A stretch of 64,000 nt of DNA from the NCBI RefSeq assembly GCF_000378625.1, contig NZ_KB905164.1:124001-188000 (forward strand), given 5' to 3'. Origin of the DNA: Colwellia piezophila ATCC BAA-637 (GTDB lineage: Bacteria; Pseudomonadota; Gammaproteobacteria; Enterobacterales; Alteromonadaceae). The notes below the pieces were generated by a model. It did not search any database. It worked only from the letters and a program-made list of their open reading frames with translations, and was not told the origin of the DNA. Positions 1-9,409 of the stretch are shown here, piece after piece. Position numbers and translations under genes: made by a program. Position 1 is the first letter of the stretch, and each line of letters opens with the position of its first letter.

Positions 1-472
1 CTGCTTCATCGATACCGTCAAAAGTGACACTGGGCGTACTAGTATAAACCAATCGTGTTATGGCAAGCTCTTGACAGGCTTGAATAATATTTTTCGCACC
101 TTGCACATTCGGCTTAAAGTAATCTTCTTTACTTCCCCAAACCCCCGCTTTTGCGGCAACATGAAAGACAAGGTCGCATGATTGCATCGCTGCTTTTACT
201 TGAGAAAAATCAGTTATATCACCTTGAACCATAGTCACGCCCATTTGGCTCAGCTCTGGATAACTGCCGCGGGCAAAACCGGTGACCTTGATATTGGCTA
301 AACGCAGTAACCGACAGATGGCTTTACCTAAAAAGCCGCCGGCACCGGTAACAAAAACGTGCTTTGTTTGCTCGGCAAGATCACTTAGCGGTGCTTGTAA
401 AGCTTGGTTAAAGGCTTCTATTGATGATGTAGTTTTAACCCTATCGTGCTTTTTATCAATCATGCTTACCAT
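1..472 (-). CDS. oleD: OleD, NADPH-dependent 2-alkyl-3-hydroxyalkanoate-forming reductase (partial)
   Basis: Only the N-terminal part lies in the window; the frame stays open to base 1. Residues include a Rossmann glycine motif (VTGAGGFLGKAICRLL) near residue 40 and, at the edge, TSTPSVTFDG, typical of the 3-beta-hydroxysteroid dehydrogenase/OleD branch of extended SDRs. OleD reduces the 2-alkyl-3-ketoacid made by OleA to the beta-hydroxy acid. About 40 residues precede the Rossmann fold, as in other OleD proteins. The first ATG after an in-frame stop is at 472; an ATG at 463 is equally possible and neither has a strong ribosome binding site. It follows oleC by about 25 bases, so it is the last gene of an oleA-B-C-D operon. 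Confidence 0.88.
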   Translation of the reverse strand, partial: MVSMIDKKHDRVKTTSSIEAFNQALQAPLSDLAEQTKHVFVTGAGGFLGKAICRLLRLANIKVTGFARGSYPELSQMGVTMVQGDITDFSQVKAAMQSCDLVFHVAAKAGVWGSKEDYFKPNVQGAKNIIQACQELAITRLVYTSTPSVTFDGIDEA

Positions 473-497
473 CTAGTAAAGTTCATATAAAACTAAG

Positions 498-2252
498 TTA
501 ATCGAGTTGCGCTTGTGCCCAAACAGCCAATTTTTCTCTAAATATTTTGGCGTTATGGCGTATATCTACCGGAAAGTCATCATGGATTAAAAAGTGTGAA
601 ATAGCGGAAGTTTGTTTATGAGCAAGTGCTAGTACTTTTAATGCAGAAAACAGCATAGTCTCATCAAAATCTTCAGATCTTTTGGCTTCATCGGTCAATT
701 CAACACAAAGTAATGGCACACTTTTCTGATAAATAGTAACCGCCACTAACGCGGTACGTTTCACTGCGCTATGGGTATTAAATATTCGCTCACAAGGAAT
801 CGAAAAGTGAACATTCGTTTCGGTTTCAACGCGATGGGCTTTTCGTCCGCACATCCATAATCGGCCAGATTCATCAAGGTAGCCTAAATCGCCCATGCGG
901 TGACGAATGACCTGATCTTCAAAAATTTTAGCCTGCGCAGTCGCTAAATCTCGATGATAATATTGCTGACTAACCATATCGCCTTTCACCACGATTTCAC
1001 CAATAGTGTTGGCCGGTAAAACTAGCTCCTCAGACCAAGTTTCAATAACCTCTTCACTAATAGTGATAATGCTTAGTTCAACGCCCTTAACAGGACTACC
1101 GACACAAATACCACCACCATTGTCGGTTATATGGCTAGTGGCCAATAAATCGGCACTGCTAATTTTCGTCAGCGGTAGTGATTCAGTGGCACCATATGAA
1201 GTTAACACCGGCACATTATCGCTCAGTAATTGAGTAAAACGCTCTATTGACGGTAAAGTTGCTGGCGCGCCCGCTGAAATGACCCGCTTTAAACTATTAA
1301 GCTTAATAAGGGGTTTGATAGCAGGTTTATTAGCTGAAATATCGGCTGCTCCCGCCTGCCCTAACACTTCAATAAGTGCGGGGTTAGCAAATAAGTTAGT
1401 ACACTGATATTTTTCAATAGCCGCGAAGATGAACGCAGGATTGGCGGTAATAGGCTTACTTGCGTCCATATCAGGGACAATCGATGCCATGCCTAAGGCA
1501 GGGCCAAATAATGAAAATAGTGGAAAAGTAGCTAAGTCACGCTCACCTGGCTCAATGGCATAGTCTTCTTTTAGTGCGGTAATTTGTGCTTCAAACATTT
1601 TATGGCTGTAAACCACACCTTTAGGTGTACCGGTACTGCCACTGGTAAATAATATCGCTGACATCTCATCATCGCTAAGTTTTACCATTTCAAACGAGAA
1701 ATTTTCTTTAGGTATCGGATAGCGCGTTAACAGTTTAGTTAAACTCACGCCGCCAATAACCGCAGAAAAAAGGTTGCTGCCAAAACCAGAGCCTGCTTCG
1801 GTTACCGTTAATAATTTTTTAACACTGGATTTTCCCCAACCAAATAAAGCCCTGGCAATGTGGGCTTTAGGAATACCAATAAAAGCATCCGGCTTTGCTT
1901 CCGCAAAACACTGTTTAAGGTTTTTAATCCCCATACCTGGGTCAACGAGAATAGGAACAATACCGGCTTTAAATAAAGCAAACGTTAAGGCGAAAAAATC
2001 AAGGCTCGGCGTAACCATCAGTACCGCTTTCATACCTTTTTTAAAGCCATAGGCATTTAATGCATAGGCGATTTGATCGCTGCGCTGATGTAAATCGGCA
2101 AAGTCTATTTCACTATAAGTAAGCTTGCCACGCTGGCTTTTTTGTACCGCGACAGCTAACGCATTGGGCGTTGCTATTGCGGCATGAGCAAGGTGGCGAC
2201 ATAAGTTTGCTTGTTTGGGCTGTTCTTTTGACTTGTCCAATGTCTCTGCCAT
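498..2252 (-). CDS. oleC: OleC, beta-lactone synthetase (AMP-dependent ligase superfamily)
   Basis: A 584-residue ANL-superfamily enzyme. The AMP-binding loop [10 protein letters not shown] is at residues 203-212, and YGATESLP further on is the acyl-adenylate A5 motif. In the olefin pathway OleC uses ATP to close the 2-alkyl-3-hydroxy acid into a beta-lactone rather than making a CoA ester. The assignment rests on its place between oleB and oleD. The start is ATG at 2252, preceded by AGGAAAAAGAAA. It follows oleB by 83 bases containing short degenerate repeats. Taken alone it could be annotated as a fatty acyl-CoA ligase; the gene order argues against that. Confidence 0.92.
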   Translation of the reverse strand: MAETLDKSKEQPKQANLCRHLAHAAIATPNALAVAVQKSQRGKLTYSEIDFADLHQRSDQIAYALNAYGFKKGMKAVLMVTPSLDFFALTFALFKAGIVPILVDPGMGIKNLKQCFAEAKPDAFIGIPKAHIARALFGWGKSSVKKLLTVTEAGSGFGSNLFSAVIGGVSLTKLLTRYPIPKENFSFEMVKLSDDEMSAILFTSGSTGTPKGVVYSHKMFEAQITALKEDYAIEPGERDLATFPLFSLFGPALGMASIVPDMDASKPITANPAFIFAAIEKYQCTNLFANPALIEVLGQAGAADISANKPAIKPLIKLNSLKRVISAGAPATLPSIERFTQLLSDNVPVLTSYGATESLPLTKISSADLLATSHITDNGGGICVGSPVKGVELSIITISEEVIETWSEELVLPANTIGEIVVKGDMVSQQYYHRDLATAQAKIFEDQVIRHRMGDLGYLDESGRLWMCGRKAHRVETETNVHFSIPCERIFNTHSAVKRTALVAVTIYQKSVPLLCVELTDEAKRSEDFDETMLFSALKVLALAHKQTSAISHFLIHDDFPVDIRHNAKIFREKLAVWAQAQLD

Positions 2253-2276
2253 TTTCTTTTTCCTATTGGATCAGCC

Positions 2277-2338
2277 TATTGAGTTAGCTATTACTTGGTG
2301 AGTATTAACTGAGTTAGCGCTTATTCAGTTAGCTCTTA
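2277..2338. repeat. Degenerate short repeats between oleB and oleC
   Basis: The spacer repeats variants of GAGTTAGC followed by TATTA or CTTAT at least three times (about 2280, 2309 and 2326), reaching the oleB stop. It resembles the other short-repeat spacers in this window and has no evident coding or regulatory role. Confidence 0.5.
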
Positions 2339-3265
2339 TCGAGAAACGTGGGCTTCACTTGATTTTAAAAAATCAGTTATTAAAGGTACAACCTCATCAC
2401 TAGCATCTTCTAAAATATAGTGACCACAATCATCAAAAGCATGTACTTGGGCATCGGGAAAACGTTTCTGCCACTCGTTTAGAAAGTGTTTATCAAAAAC
2501 AAAGTCTTTTAACCCCCAACAAACCAACATAGGTAACTGTTTAAACTGCGCTAAACTGTCGCTAATATCAGTAACCAGTTGATAGTTTCTGTCACCTGGT
2601 TTTAGTGGGATATCTTGAATAAAACGTAACGTTGAAATTCGATTATTCCAAGAGTTAAAAGGTGCCACGTAAGCTTGACGGATCTCTTTGTCCATTGCTT
2701 TACGTTTAACGCCAACATAGGAAGCGATACTTGAAAAGGCATTAAAACCTCGGACTAGCAGCGTACCGACAAAAGTATTACGGCCTAACCATAAAGCAGG
2801 AGGTAGCTTTTTTGCTTTCGGTAAATGAAAAGCACCGGTATTTAGAATAACCAGACGTTTAATACGTTCGGGGTATCGGGCTGCATAGCCCATACCAATC
2901 ATACCGCCCCAATCATGAACAACGAGGGTAATATTGTCTTTTACTTCTAAATGTTCTAGCAATGCTTCAAGGTCATCTATGCGGCTAGTAAGCGTGTAAT
3001 CATAACCCTCATCGCCTGGCTTATCAGATAAACCACAACCGATGTGATCAGGTACTATGCATTGGTGATTTTTACTTAATTCGCTAACAAGATTACGGTA
3101 ATAGAAGGACCAGCTAGGATTACCATGCACCATAACAACAGGCGAGCCCTGCCCTTCATTAACATAATGATATTGATGGCCATTACGATTAATAAAGTTA
3201 CGTTTAAACGGAAAAAGTTTTGTTAACTTATTTTCTAACATACTATCTGACATGTTTTCTGACAT
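2336..3265 (-). CDS. oleB: OleB, beta-lactone decarboxylase (alpha/beta hydrolase fold)
   Basis: About 309 residues, related to haloalkane dehalogenases. Visible motifs are HGNPSW (residues 47-52, oxyanion region), the nucleophile Asp in HDWGG (Asp118) and the C-terminal general base in DDCGHYILED (His282). OleB decarboxylates the beta-lactone from OleC to the final cis-olefin. ATG at 3265 follows the oleA TAG stop by two bases and is preferred. An in-frame GTG at 3274 would overlap oleA and is the alternative. The near-overlap indicates translational coupling to oleA. A generic haloalkane dehalogenase is the main alternative, but the operon supports OleB. Confidence 0.92.
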   Translation of the reverse strand: MSENMSDSMLENKLTKLFPFKRNFINRNGHQYHYVNEGQGSPVVMVHGNPSWSFYYRNLVSELSKNHQCIVPDHIGCGLSDKPGDEGYDYTLTSRIDDLEALLEHLEVKDNITLVVHDWGGMIGMGYAARYPERIKRLVILNTGAFHLPKAKKLPPALWLGRNTFVGTLLVRGFNAFSSIASYVGVKRKAMDKEIRQAYVAPFNSWNNRISTLRFIQDIPLKPGDRNYQLVTDISDSLAQFKQLPMLVCWGLKDFVFDKHFLNEWQKRFPDAQVHAFDDCGHYILEDASDEVVPLITDFLKSSEAHVSR

Positions 3266-3267
3266 AC

Positions 3268-4317
3268 CTACCACTTAAGTCCCAACATCATACAATTCAA
3301 ACCACTACCTATACCTAAAAAGCTAACATTATCACCTTTTTGTAGGAAACCTTGGTCGTGGGCCATAGCAGCGGTAACGGGTAATGAAACAGTGCCCATA
3401 TTGCCTAAAAGCTTAAAGGTTGGGAATTCTTTTTCTACCGGAATGTTTAAGGCGGTTAAGACTTTCTTTTGATTGGCTGCGCCAACTTGGTGACAAATCA
3501 CTTTATCTACTTGCTCTTCAACCCAATGACGTTGCTCTAAAAAATGTAGCCAAGTATCTTTTGCTAAAGAGACGCCTTCTTTAAGTAAACTTACCGCATC
3601 GGTACGCATAAATTCACGGAATAGTTGCGGACCCACTTCTTTTAAGCCCCATTGACATAAATTGTTATGCTCGGGTGCCGATAAGTGACTCGCCCCTAAT
3701 AATTGATGATTACGGTCGGTATTTAAATTAAAACTACCATCGGTAAGCAGTACAGCTACCGCACCTGAGCCCCCTGTTAAGGTCGCTAAAGAGCGGGCAT
3801 AATTTTGCATAGTGGGCTCGGCGAGCATGTCTTCAATTGTCACATCAACAATATGACGTGCTGATTCACATGAAACGACAAGACCTGCTTTAATTTGTCC
3901 AAGCTCAATACGGTTAGCAATATCTAAAATACCCGAAAGCACCCCTAAACAAGCATTACTGATATCGTAAATTGCCGTATTTTTCAATACGCCAAGTTTT
4001 GCTGCAATACGACAAGCTGTGGCTGGCTCATGCTGATCGCGACAAACGCCAGTATAAACTACCGCGCCTAAATCAGCTGCCGCAATGCCGGTTTCATTCA
4101 TTGCTCTTTGCGCGGCAACAATGGCACCATCGGAAAGTACATGATTTTTTGGCCACCAACGGCGCTCTTCAATGCCCGTTAAAGCAGCGAGCTGCCCCAT
4201 AGGAATATGAAACTTTTTATATAATGGTGTCAAACGAGATTCAAGCTCTGCACTGGTTACCACTTCAGGGGCCAGCTCATACGCTAAGCTATTAATAAAA
4301 ACGCGGGAATATTTCAT
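3268..4317 (-). CDS. oleA: OleA, acyl-CoA head-to-head condensing enzyme (thiolase/KAS III fold)
   Basis: A 349-residue thiolase-superfamily protein and the committing enzyme of long-chain olefin synthesis, joining two fatty acyl thioesters to a 2-alkyl-3-ketoacid. The catalytic Cys is in ISNACLGVLSG (Cys123). The other active-site segments are ICHQVGAANQ (His) and LLGNMGTVSLP (Asn). E97 in DQHEPAT may correspond to the glutamate OleA proteins use in place of the usual KAS III set, which is inferred from the motif only. First gene of oleA-B-C-D. No strong Shine-Dalgarno is seen before ATG 4317. A 9-bp inverted repeat lies about 80-100 bases upstream. Confidence 0.93.
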   Translation of the reverse strand: MKYSRVFINSLAYELAPEVVTSAELESRLTPLYKKFHIPMGQLAALTGIEERRWWPKNHVLSDGAIVAAQRAMNETGIAAADLGAVVYTGVCRDQHEPATACRIAAKLGVLKNTAIYDISNACLGVLSGILDIANRIELGQIKAGLVVSCESARHIVDVTIEDMLAEPTMQNYARSLATLTGGSGAVAVLLTDGSFNLNTDRNHQLLGASHLSAPEHNNLCQWGLKEVGPQLFREFMRTDAVSLLKEGVSLAKDTWLHFLEQRHWVEEQVDKVICHQVGAANQKKVLTALNIPVEKEFPTFKLLGNMGTVSLPVTAAMAHDQGFLQKGDNVSFLGIGSGLNCMMLGLKW

Positions 4318-4398
4318 TTAGATGGCTGTTGCTTATTTTCTCGGTTAATTCTTACATCTCTTGTCAGTTTATTCGCTAAACTGCGCTGCACATGTAAG

Positions 4399-4420
4399 AT
4401 AATTAACCTATGTTAATTAT
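4399..4420. promoter_or_regulatory. Palindromic candidate operator upstream of oleA
   Basis: ATAATTAAC and GTTAATTAT form a perfect 9-bp inverted repeat around a 4-base spacer, 82-103 bases before the oleA start. Its size and symmetry fit a dimeric repressor site. No regulator gene is adjacent, and no -35/-10 pair was confidently placed. Chance AT-rich symmetry cannot be excluded. Confidence 0.35.
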
Positions 4421-4573
4421 TTATGTCTATGGGGCGCCATTTGAGCAAGAATATGGCAAGGATTCAACCAAAAATATGATTTATCGATAATCTACGCTAA
4501 ATTAAACAACATCTTGCTCAATTTTCCGTGATGATTACCTGGTGTGAGTCGCTCTTCTGGTCAACCCATTTAG

Positions 4574-4780
4574 TAGTTAACCTGAGCTCTGGATAAGAAA
4601 TATTACACAACAAAGCTATTTTAACCGCTATCAGCATTATTTCTCCTACCAATAACCAGCTATTGGGTACGTAAAAATGCCTTGATAACGACTAAACTAA
4701 CATCATTGTGTATAACGTATAATTTACTATCTAAATTTCATAGTGTTATAACATTCATTAACCAGAGTTCAGGTTAGTTA
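4574..4780. repeat. Split copy of a dispersed palindromic repeat
   Basis: Bases 4574-4604 are identical over 31 nt to 33893-33923, and 4753-4780 match 33921-33948 with one mismatch. In the second locus these parts are contiguous; here about 150 bp (4605-4752) separates them, with ATT at both junctions. The outer arms are inverted (AACCTGAGCTCTGG versus CCAGAGTTCAGGTT). This sits in the 511-bp gene-free stretch 4318-4828, which otherwise holds the candidate ole operator and a terminator. Confidence 0.8.
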
Positions 4781-4787
4781 TTAAGAA

Positions 4788-4812
4788 AAAGGCTCTGGTA
4801 ATAAGAGCCTTT
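4788..4812 (-). terminator. Rho-independent terminator of the calcium-binding repeat protein gene
   Basis: AAAGGCTCT and AGAGCCTTT form a 9-bp stem with a 7-base loop. On the minus strand it is followed by a T-rich run. It lies 17 bases past the stop of the gene at 4829-9247. Confidence 0.85.
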
Positions 4813-4828
4813 ATACATTTGTTAAAGA

Positions 4829-7800
4829 TCAAGTTTTCGCTTCTTTTTTAACGGTCAAGGTACGCAAATAAAGTAATAACATTAGCGAGAGCAAGGTAAA
4901 GAAAGACAAACTGCCGCTGCTCGATTTTTCAGGAGTAACGTCAAGTGAAATAGTATTATTATCAACCACCGCGATACCACCTGGGTCATCAATCACGCCA
5001 TTGGCAATACCATCAGTATCATTTGCCCCCCCGTCTTCAATCAATAGCTTTAAACAAATATCACCGACATTTAAACCTACTTGGTAAAGTTCACTATGAG
5101 GCGGTGGACAAACACCGTTAACGGCTGCGCTTGTGGCAAGGACATTGTTACTGTCCTCGACAAAATCGGCCCACTGGTGCTCACCATTTATTTTACGATA
5201 AACAGAGTAAGCTTTGATGGCATCAGACAAAGGCAAGACAATGGCGACAGAGCGGCCAAAAGGCATAATATTGTGTATTTCAAAATCAAAATACCCCTGA
5301 CTATGCTCCAAGCTATCTTGCTCTACCAGTCCGGTGTTTAATATTTCCTGTTCAGAGAGTTGAATACCGTCAGAGCTTTGCAATAAGGCAAACTTGCCTA
5401 ACCTTAACTGTAAACCGGGCTCTGTTTCCGCCAATTTAACGATCGCGGCATTAATATGTAAAGGCTGTAAGTAAGGTATGGTTGAATTATCCATATAGGC
5501 CGGTAAGCCATCTGCATCATCGTCGCTAAAACCCTCGTCAATATCACTTAGCCCATCTCTATCACTATCTAGAGTACGCAATGTTTGTTGACTCGCTAAA
5601 AGAGGCAGAAATATTTGCTTCGTTTGCGAAAGCGGCTCACTGCCACTGTTAGTGGCAGTACCACTATCGGTTACCGTGATACCAAGAGTGATCAGACCTT
5701 TACTCTCCTCTGGTAAGACTACGCTACCTGCAGGGAATACTAGCTGTAATTTATCCGTTGACAGCACTGCACTTAAATAATCCGCTATTTGCCAATCAAT
5801 TTGATGGCTATCTTGGCTATTCGAGTCTTTAATGGACAGTACCACGGTAACGTCACCATCGTTTTTAGCAATACTTGCTACTGGTATACCTTTTTGCCAG
5901 ACAGCGACATTGATATTAGGTGCAACATTGCCTTCGGTCACGGTGATGATATGTTTTGCATGCACGCCAGCATTAACCCCTTGATCAAAACTAACGATTA
6001 ACTCTTCATCGCTTTCCAGTTGAAAGTCATCATTGAGCTGAATATCAATAAATCCTGATGTACCCTGCGTTATCACTATTTTATTATCAGGCAAATTATA
6101 ATCGGCATTATCGACACTGCCGGTTATTGTTATCGGCAACGTTACTGGATAAGCGGGAGCTGGACCCGATAAGATCACAGCCACGCGAGCGACACCACCT
6201 TCAGCGACAACTTGCGCGGATGAAAAGTTCACTAAGGGGTGAATATTTAATACTTGCTCTACGGTAGCAATATTACCGGCATTATCTACCGCTCGCCAAA
6301 GAATAACCTGTAAACCTGAGCTAATATTTTTCGCCCCCGTTTCAAACCCTAGCGCCGTTAAACCACAGCAGTTGCTGCCGTCGAGTCCATCGTGCACCGA
6401 GATATGGGTCAACTCGATTAGCCGCTGTAAATTTAACTGGGTAAAAGTATGCTCAGCATTAATATGTACGGCCTGGGGCGGAGTAATAATTGGCGCATAA
6501 TCATCCAATAATGGATGACTGCCCGCTAACGCTTCTGCTACGTTAGTAACACCGTCAAAATCTGTATCAAGCAGTGCATCATTAGCATCAAGCGGGTTAA
6601 AGTTATGCAGCGTTTCAAATGCATCACTCATACCATCGCCATCATCATCTAGATCAGCATTATTACCGATTAAATCACCATCGGTATCAATATGTTCACT
6701 AGCATCTAAGGGCAGTTGGTCTTCAAAATCTAAATAGCCATCATTATCATCATCATTGTCAAAAATATTACCTAGACCATCACCATCAGTATCAAGACTT
6801 TCAACCGGATTATTAGGGAATGGATCATCGACATCTCTAATGCCGTCATTATCATCATCACTATCAGCATTGTCACCTATGCCATCATTATCGGCATCAA
6901 GCCACTCGGTCGCATCAAGGGGAAATAAATCGACGCTATCTAGGTGACCATCACCATCATCATCGGTATCTGTATTATTTCCTATGCCGTCATTATCCGT
7001 GTCAAACCACTCTAGTGGGTCGTTATCAAAAGCATCAACTATATCGGTGAAACCATCGTTATCATCATCACTGTCTGCATTGTTGCCGATACCATCACCA
7101 TCGGTATCAAGCCACTCGGTCACATCAAGTCTAAAGGCATCTTCAGTATCTTCTACACCATCTCCATCATCATCTGTATCTGCATTATCACCAATTAGAT
7201 CACTATTCGTTGGATGATTAGCATCCGTATTCAAATATTCACTTACATCTAGCGGAAAAGCATCATCGTCATCAATAATGCCATCATTGTCGTCATCACT
7301 GTCTGTATTATTGCCAACACCATCACCATCGGTATCTAGCCATTCTAGAGGATCTAGTCTAAAGGCATCATCAACGTCTAAAACCCCATCACCATCATCA
7401 TCTGTATCTGCATTATCACCAATTAGATCACTATTCGTTGGATGATTAGCATCGGTATTCAAATATTCACTAACATCTAGCGGAAAAGCATCATCGTCAT
7501 CAATAATGCCATCATTGTCATCATCAGCATCACTGTTGTTGCCTATGCCATCACCATCTGTGTCTAACCATTCGGCAGGATTAAATTGAAATGCATCTGC
7601 GCCATCTAAAACACCATCACCATCATCATCATCATCCAAGTTATTCCCAATGCCATCATTATCGGTATCAATCGTCTCAGAGAAGTCATCAGGTAACGCA
7701 TCTTGTCCGTTAAGAATACCGTCGCCATCACGATCGGCATCGGCATTATCACCAATTCCATCGCCATCTAAATCTGCACTTTCAGTACCATCAAGTGGAA

Positions 7801-9247
7801 AAATATCTAGGCTGTCATCAACACCATCACCGTCATCATCATTGTCGGCATTATTACCTATGCCATCACCATCAGTATCTATATATTCACCGGCATCTAA
7901 TGGCGCAAAATCAGAAGTATTAGCAATACCATCACCATCAATATCAGGATCAGCATTATTACCAATACCATCACCATCGGTATCAGTATCTTCACTGCTA
8001 TCTAATGGGTATATATCACTTGTATCATCAACACCATCGCCATCATCATCAAGATCGGTATTATCACCTATGCCATCACCGTCTGTATCAATGTATTCGG
8101 TTGCATCAAACGGTGCAAAATCAGCGGCATTATCAACGCCATCACCATCAATATCGTTATCGCTATTATCGCCTAGACCGTCATTATCTGTATCAATTTG
8201 CTCGGTACTGTCTAATGGAAAAGCGTCATTAATATCTAAGGTACCATCACCATCAGCGTCGGTATCTGGGCCATCACAAATACCATCATTATCTGTATCT
8301 AAACGCTCTAATGGGTCTAATGGACATGCATCTAACAAATCTGAAACGCCATCGCCATCATCGTCATCATCGGCGTTATTACCTATGCCATCATTATCGG
8401 TATCTAGTGTTTCTAATGGATCAAGGGGCATATCATCAAGGGTATCTAATACACCATCACCATCATCATCAGTATCGGTATTGTTACCGACACCATCACC
8501 ATCGGTGTCATACCACTCGGTATTATCATAAGGAAATACATCAAGGGTATTTACAATACCGTCATTATCAATATCCGGATCTTGCGCATTACCTATGCCA
8601 TCACCATCAAGGTCAGCATTGACATTAAAATTTAATGGAAAGGCATCATCGACATCATTAACGCCATCACCATCATCATCTATATCGGCATTATTCCCTA
8701 TACCATCAAAATCGGTATCTGTGCTTTCAAAGGGGTCGAGGGGAAATTGGTCGTAAACATCAAGTACGCCATCGCCATCATCATCACTATCGGCATTGTT
8801 ACCGATACCATCAAGGTCAGTATCTAAACTTTCTTGCGGATTTAGCGGGAAAACATCCAGTAAATCGGGGACGCCGTCATTATCATCATCAGTATCGGTG
8901 TTATTACCTAAACCGTCATTATCGGTATCAAGCCATTCACTCGGGTCACCAGGCAGGGGATCATAAAGATTAATAGCAAGATCGCCATCATCGTTATTAT
9001 CGCTGCCAAAAGGAAAACTGTAACCATTAAGCAGGCCATCTCCATCAATATCAGGATCGCTATTATTACCAATACCATCAAGGTCAGTATCAATCCATTC
9101 GAGAGGATCATTTGGGAATAGATCAACAGAATCATCATAACCATCACCGTCGGTATCAATAGCAAAAACACTACTACTGATAACAAGGCTAAGTATGCTT
9201 AAAAATTTAAAGCAACGTATTTTATACTTCAACACACGTTTCTCCAT
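4829..9247 (-). CDS. Large secreted thrombospondin type-3 repeat protein with a GlyGly-CTERM-like tail
   Basis: 1472 residues. A signal peptide (about residues 1-29, ending SSSVFA) is followed by about 24 thrombospondin type-3 repeats, residues 30 to about 890, of roughly 35 residues each. These carry DTDGDGIGNN-like calcium-binding loops. Next come an Ig-like/HYR-like segment and a Calx-beta-like domain (from about VNFSSAQVVAEGG). A further DSDRDGLSD loop follows. The tail is SSSGSLSFF, a hydrophobic helix and basic residues, which resembles GlyGly-CTERM sorting signals although serines replace most glycines. Inferred role: a calcium-stiffened cell-surface or secreted adhesin or scaffold, exported by type II secretion after rhombosortase cleavage. 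A rhombosortase gene lies at 13044-13667. The extended antisense frames over this gene are artefacts of its repeats. Confidence 0.85.
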   Translation of the reverse strand: MEKRVLKYKIRCFKFLSILSLVISSSVFAIDTDGDGYDDSVDLFPNDPLEWIDTDLDGIGNNSDPDIDGDGLLNGYSFPFGSDNNDDGDLAINLYDPLPGDPSEWLDTDNDGLGNNTDTDDDNDGVPDLLDVFPLNPQESLDTDLDGIGNNADSDDDGDGVLDVYDQFPLDPFESTDTDFDGIGNNADIDDDGDGVNDVDDAFPLNFNVNADLDGDGIGNAQDPDIDNDGIVNTLDVFPYDNTEWYDTDGDGVGNNTDTDDDGDGVLDTLDDMPLDPLETLDTDNDGIGNNADDDDDGDGVSDLLDACPLDPLERLDTDNDGICDGPDTDADGDGTLDINDAFPLDSTEQIDTDNDGLGDNSDNDIDGDGVDNAADFAPFDATEYIDTDGDGIGDNTDLDDDGDGVDDTSDIYPLDSSEDTDTDGDGIGNNADPDIDGDGIANTSDFAPLDAGEYIDTDGDGIGNNADNDDDGDGVDDSLDIFPLDGTESADLDGDGIGDNADADRDGDGILNGQDALPDDFSETIDTDNDGIGNNLDDDDDGDGVLDGADAFQFNPAEWLDTDGDGIGNNSDADDDNDGIIDDDDAFPLDVSEYLNTDANHPTNSDLIGDNADTDDDGDGVLDVDDAFRLDPLEWLDTDGDGVGNNTDSDDDNDGIIDDDDAFPLDVSEYLNTDANHPTNSDLIGDNADTDDDGDGVEDTEDAFRLDVTEWLDTDGDGIGNNADSDDDNDGFTDIVDAFDNDPLEWFDTDNDGIGNNTDTDDDGDGHLDSVDLFPLDATEWLDADNDGIGDNADSDDDNDGIRDVDDPFPNNPVESLDTDGDGLGNIFDNDDDNDGYLDFEDQLPLDASEHIDTDGDLIGNNADLDDDGDGMSDAFETLHNFNPLDANDALLDTDFDGVTNVAEALAGSHPLLDDYAPIITPPQAVHINAEHTFTQLNLQRLIELTHISVHDGLDGSNCCGLTALGFETGAKNISSGLQVILWRAVDNAGNIATVEQVLNIHPLVNFSSAQVVAEGGVARVAVILSGPAPAYPVTLPITITGSVDNADYNLPDNKIVITQGTSGFIDIQLNDDFQLESDEELIVSFDQGVNAGVHAKHIITVTEGNVAPNINVAVWQKGIPVASIAKNDGDVTVVLSIKDSNSQDSHQIDWQIADYLSAVLSTDKLQLVFPAGSVVLPEESKGLITLGITVTDSGTATNSGSEPLSQTKQIFLPLLASQQTLRTLDSDRDGLSDIDEGFSDDDADGLPAYMDNSTIPYLQPLHINAAIVKLAETEPGLQLRLGKFALLQSSDGIQLSEQEILNTGLVEQDSLEHSQGYFDFEIHNIMPFGRSVAIVLPLSDAIKAYSVYRKINGEHQWADFVEDSNNVLATSAAVNGVCPPPHSELYQVGLNVGDICLKLLIEDGGANDTDGIANGVIDDPGGIAVVDNNTISLDVTPEKSSSGSLSFFTLLSLMLLLYLRTLTVKKEAKT
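7163..7526 (-). repeat. Recent 228-bp internal duplication in the TSP3 repeat protein
   Basis: Bases 7163-7298 recur at 7391-7526, offset 228 nt (76 residues), with only a few mismatches. Both copies encode the atypical unit NTDANHPTNSDLIGDN, which breaks the normal DTDxDG pattern. The near-identity against much lower similarity of the other repeats marks a recent in-frame duplication. Confidence 0.85.
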
Positions 9248-9409
9248 AGAGAGGGGTAATCTGCGACTAACGCCAGATATACAGGGTAACTACTTTAGTC
9301 ATTTATAAAGACGGTAGTTATAAGTGTAGCTGCAATAGTCCGTTTACAGATCTACCTTCATATCGGCAAATCTATTGATAACTTAAATATTCGGGTAAAA
9401 ACAATAATA

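Noticed and set aside
4318..4828. CRISPR array or attachment site in the spacer downstream of the TSP3 gene
   Set aside because: Only two arms of one palindromic element occur, not regularly spaced direct repeats, and no integrase is near.
7650..8531. Long plus-strand open frame (293 residues, Ser/Pro-rich) across the TSP3 array
   Set aside because: It is the antisense of calcium-binding repeats; the GAT/GAC-rich sense codons leave all frames open. Other plus-strand frames over 5.0-8.6 kb have the same cause.
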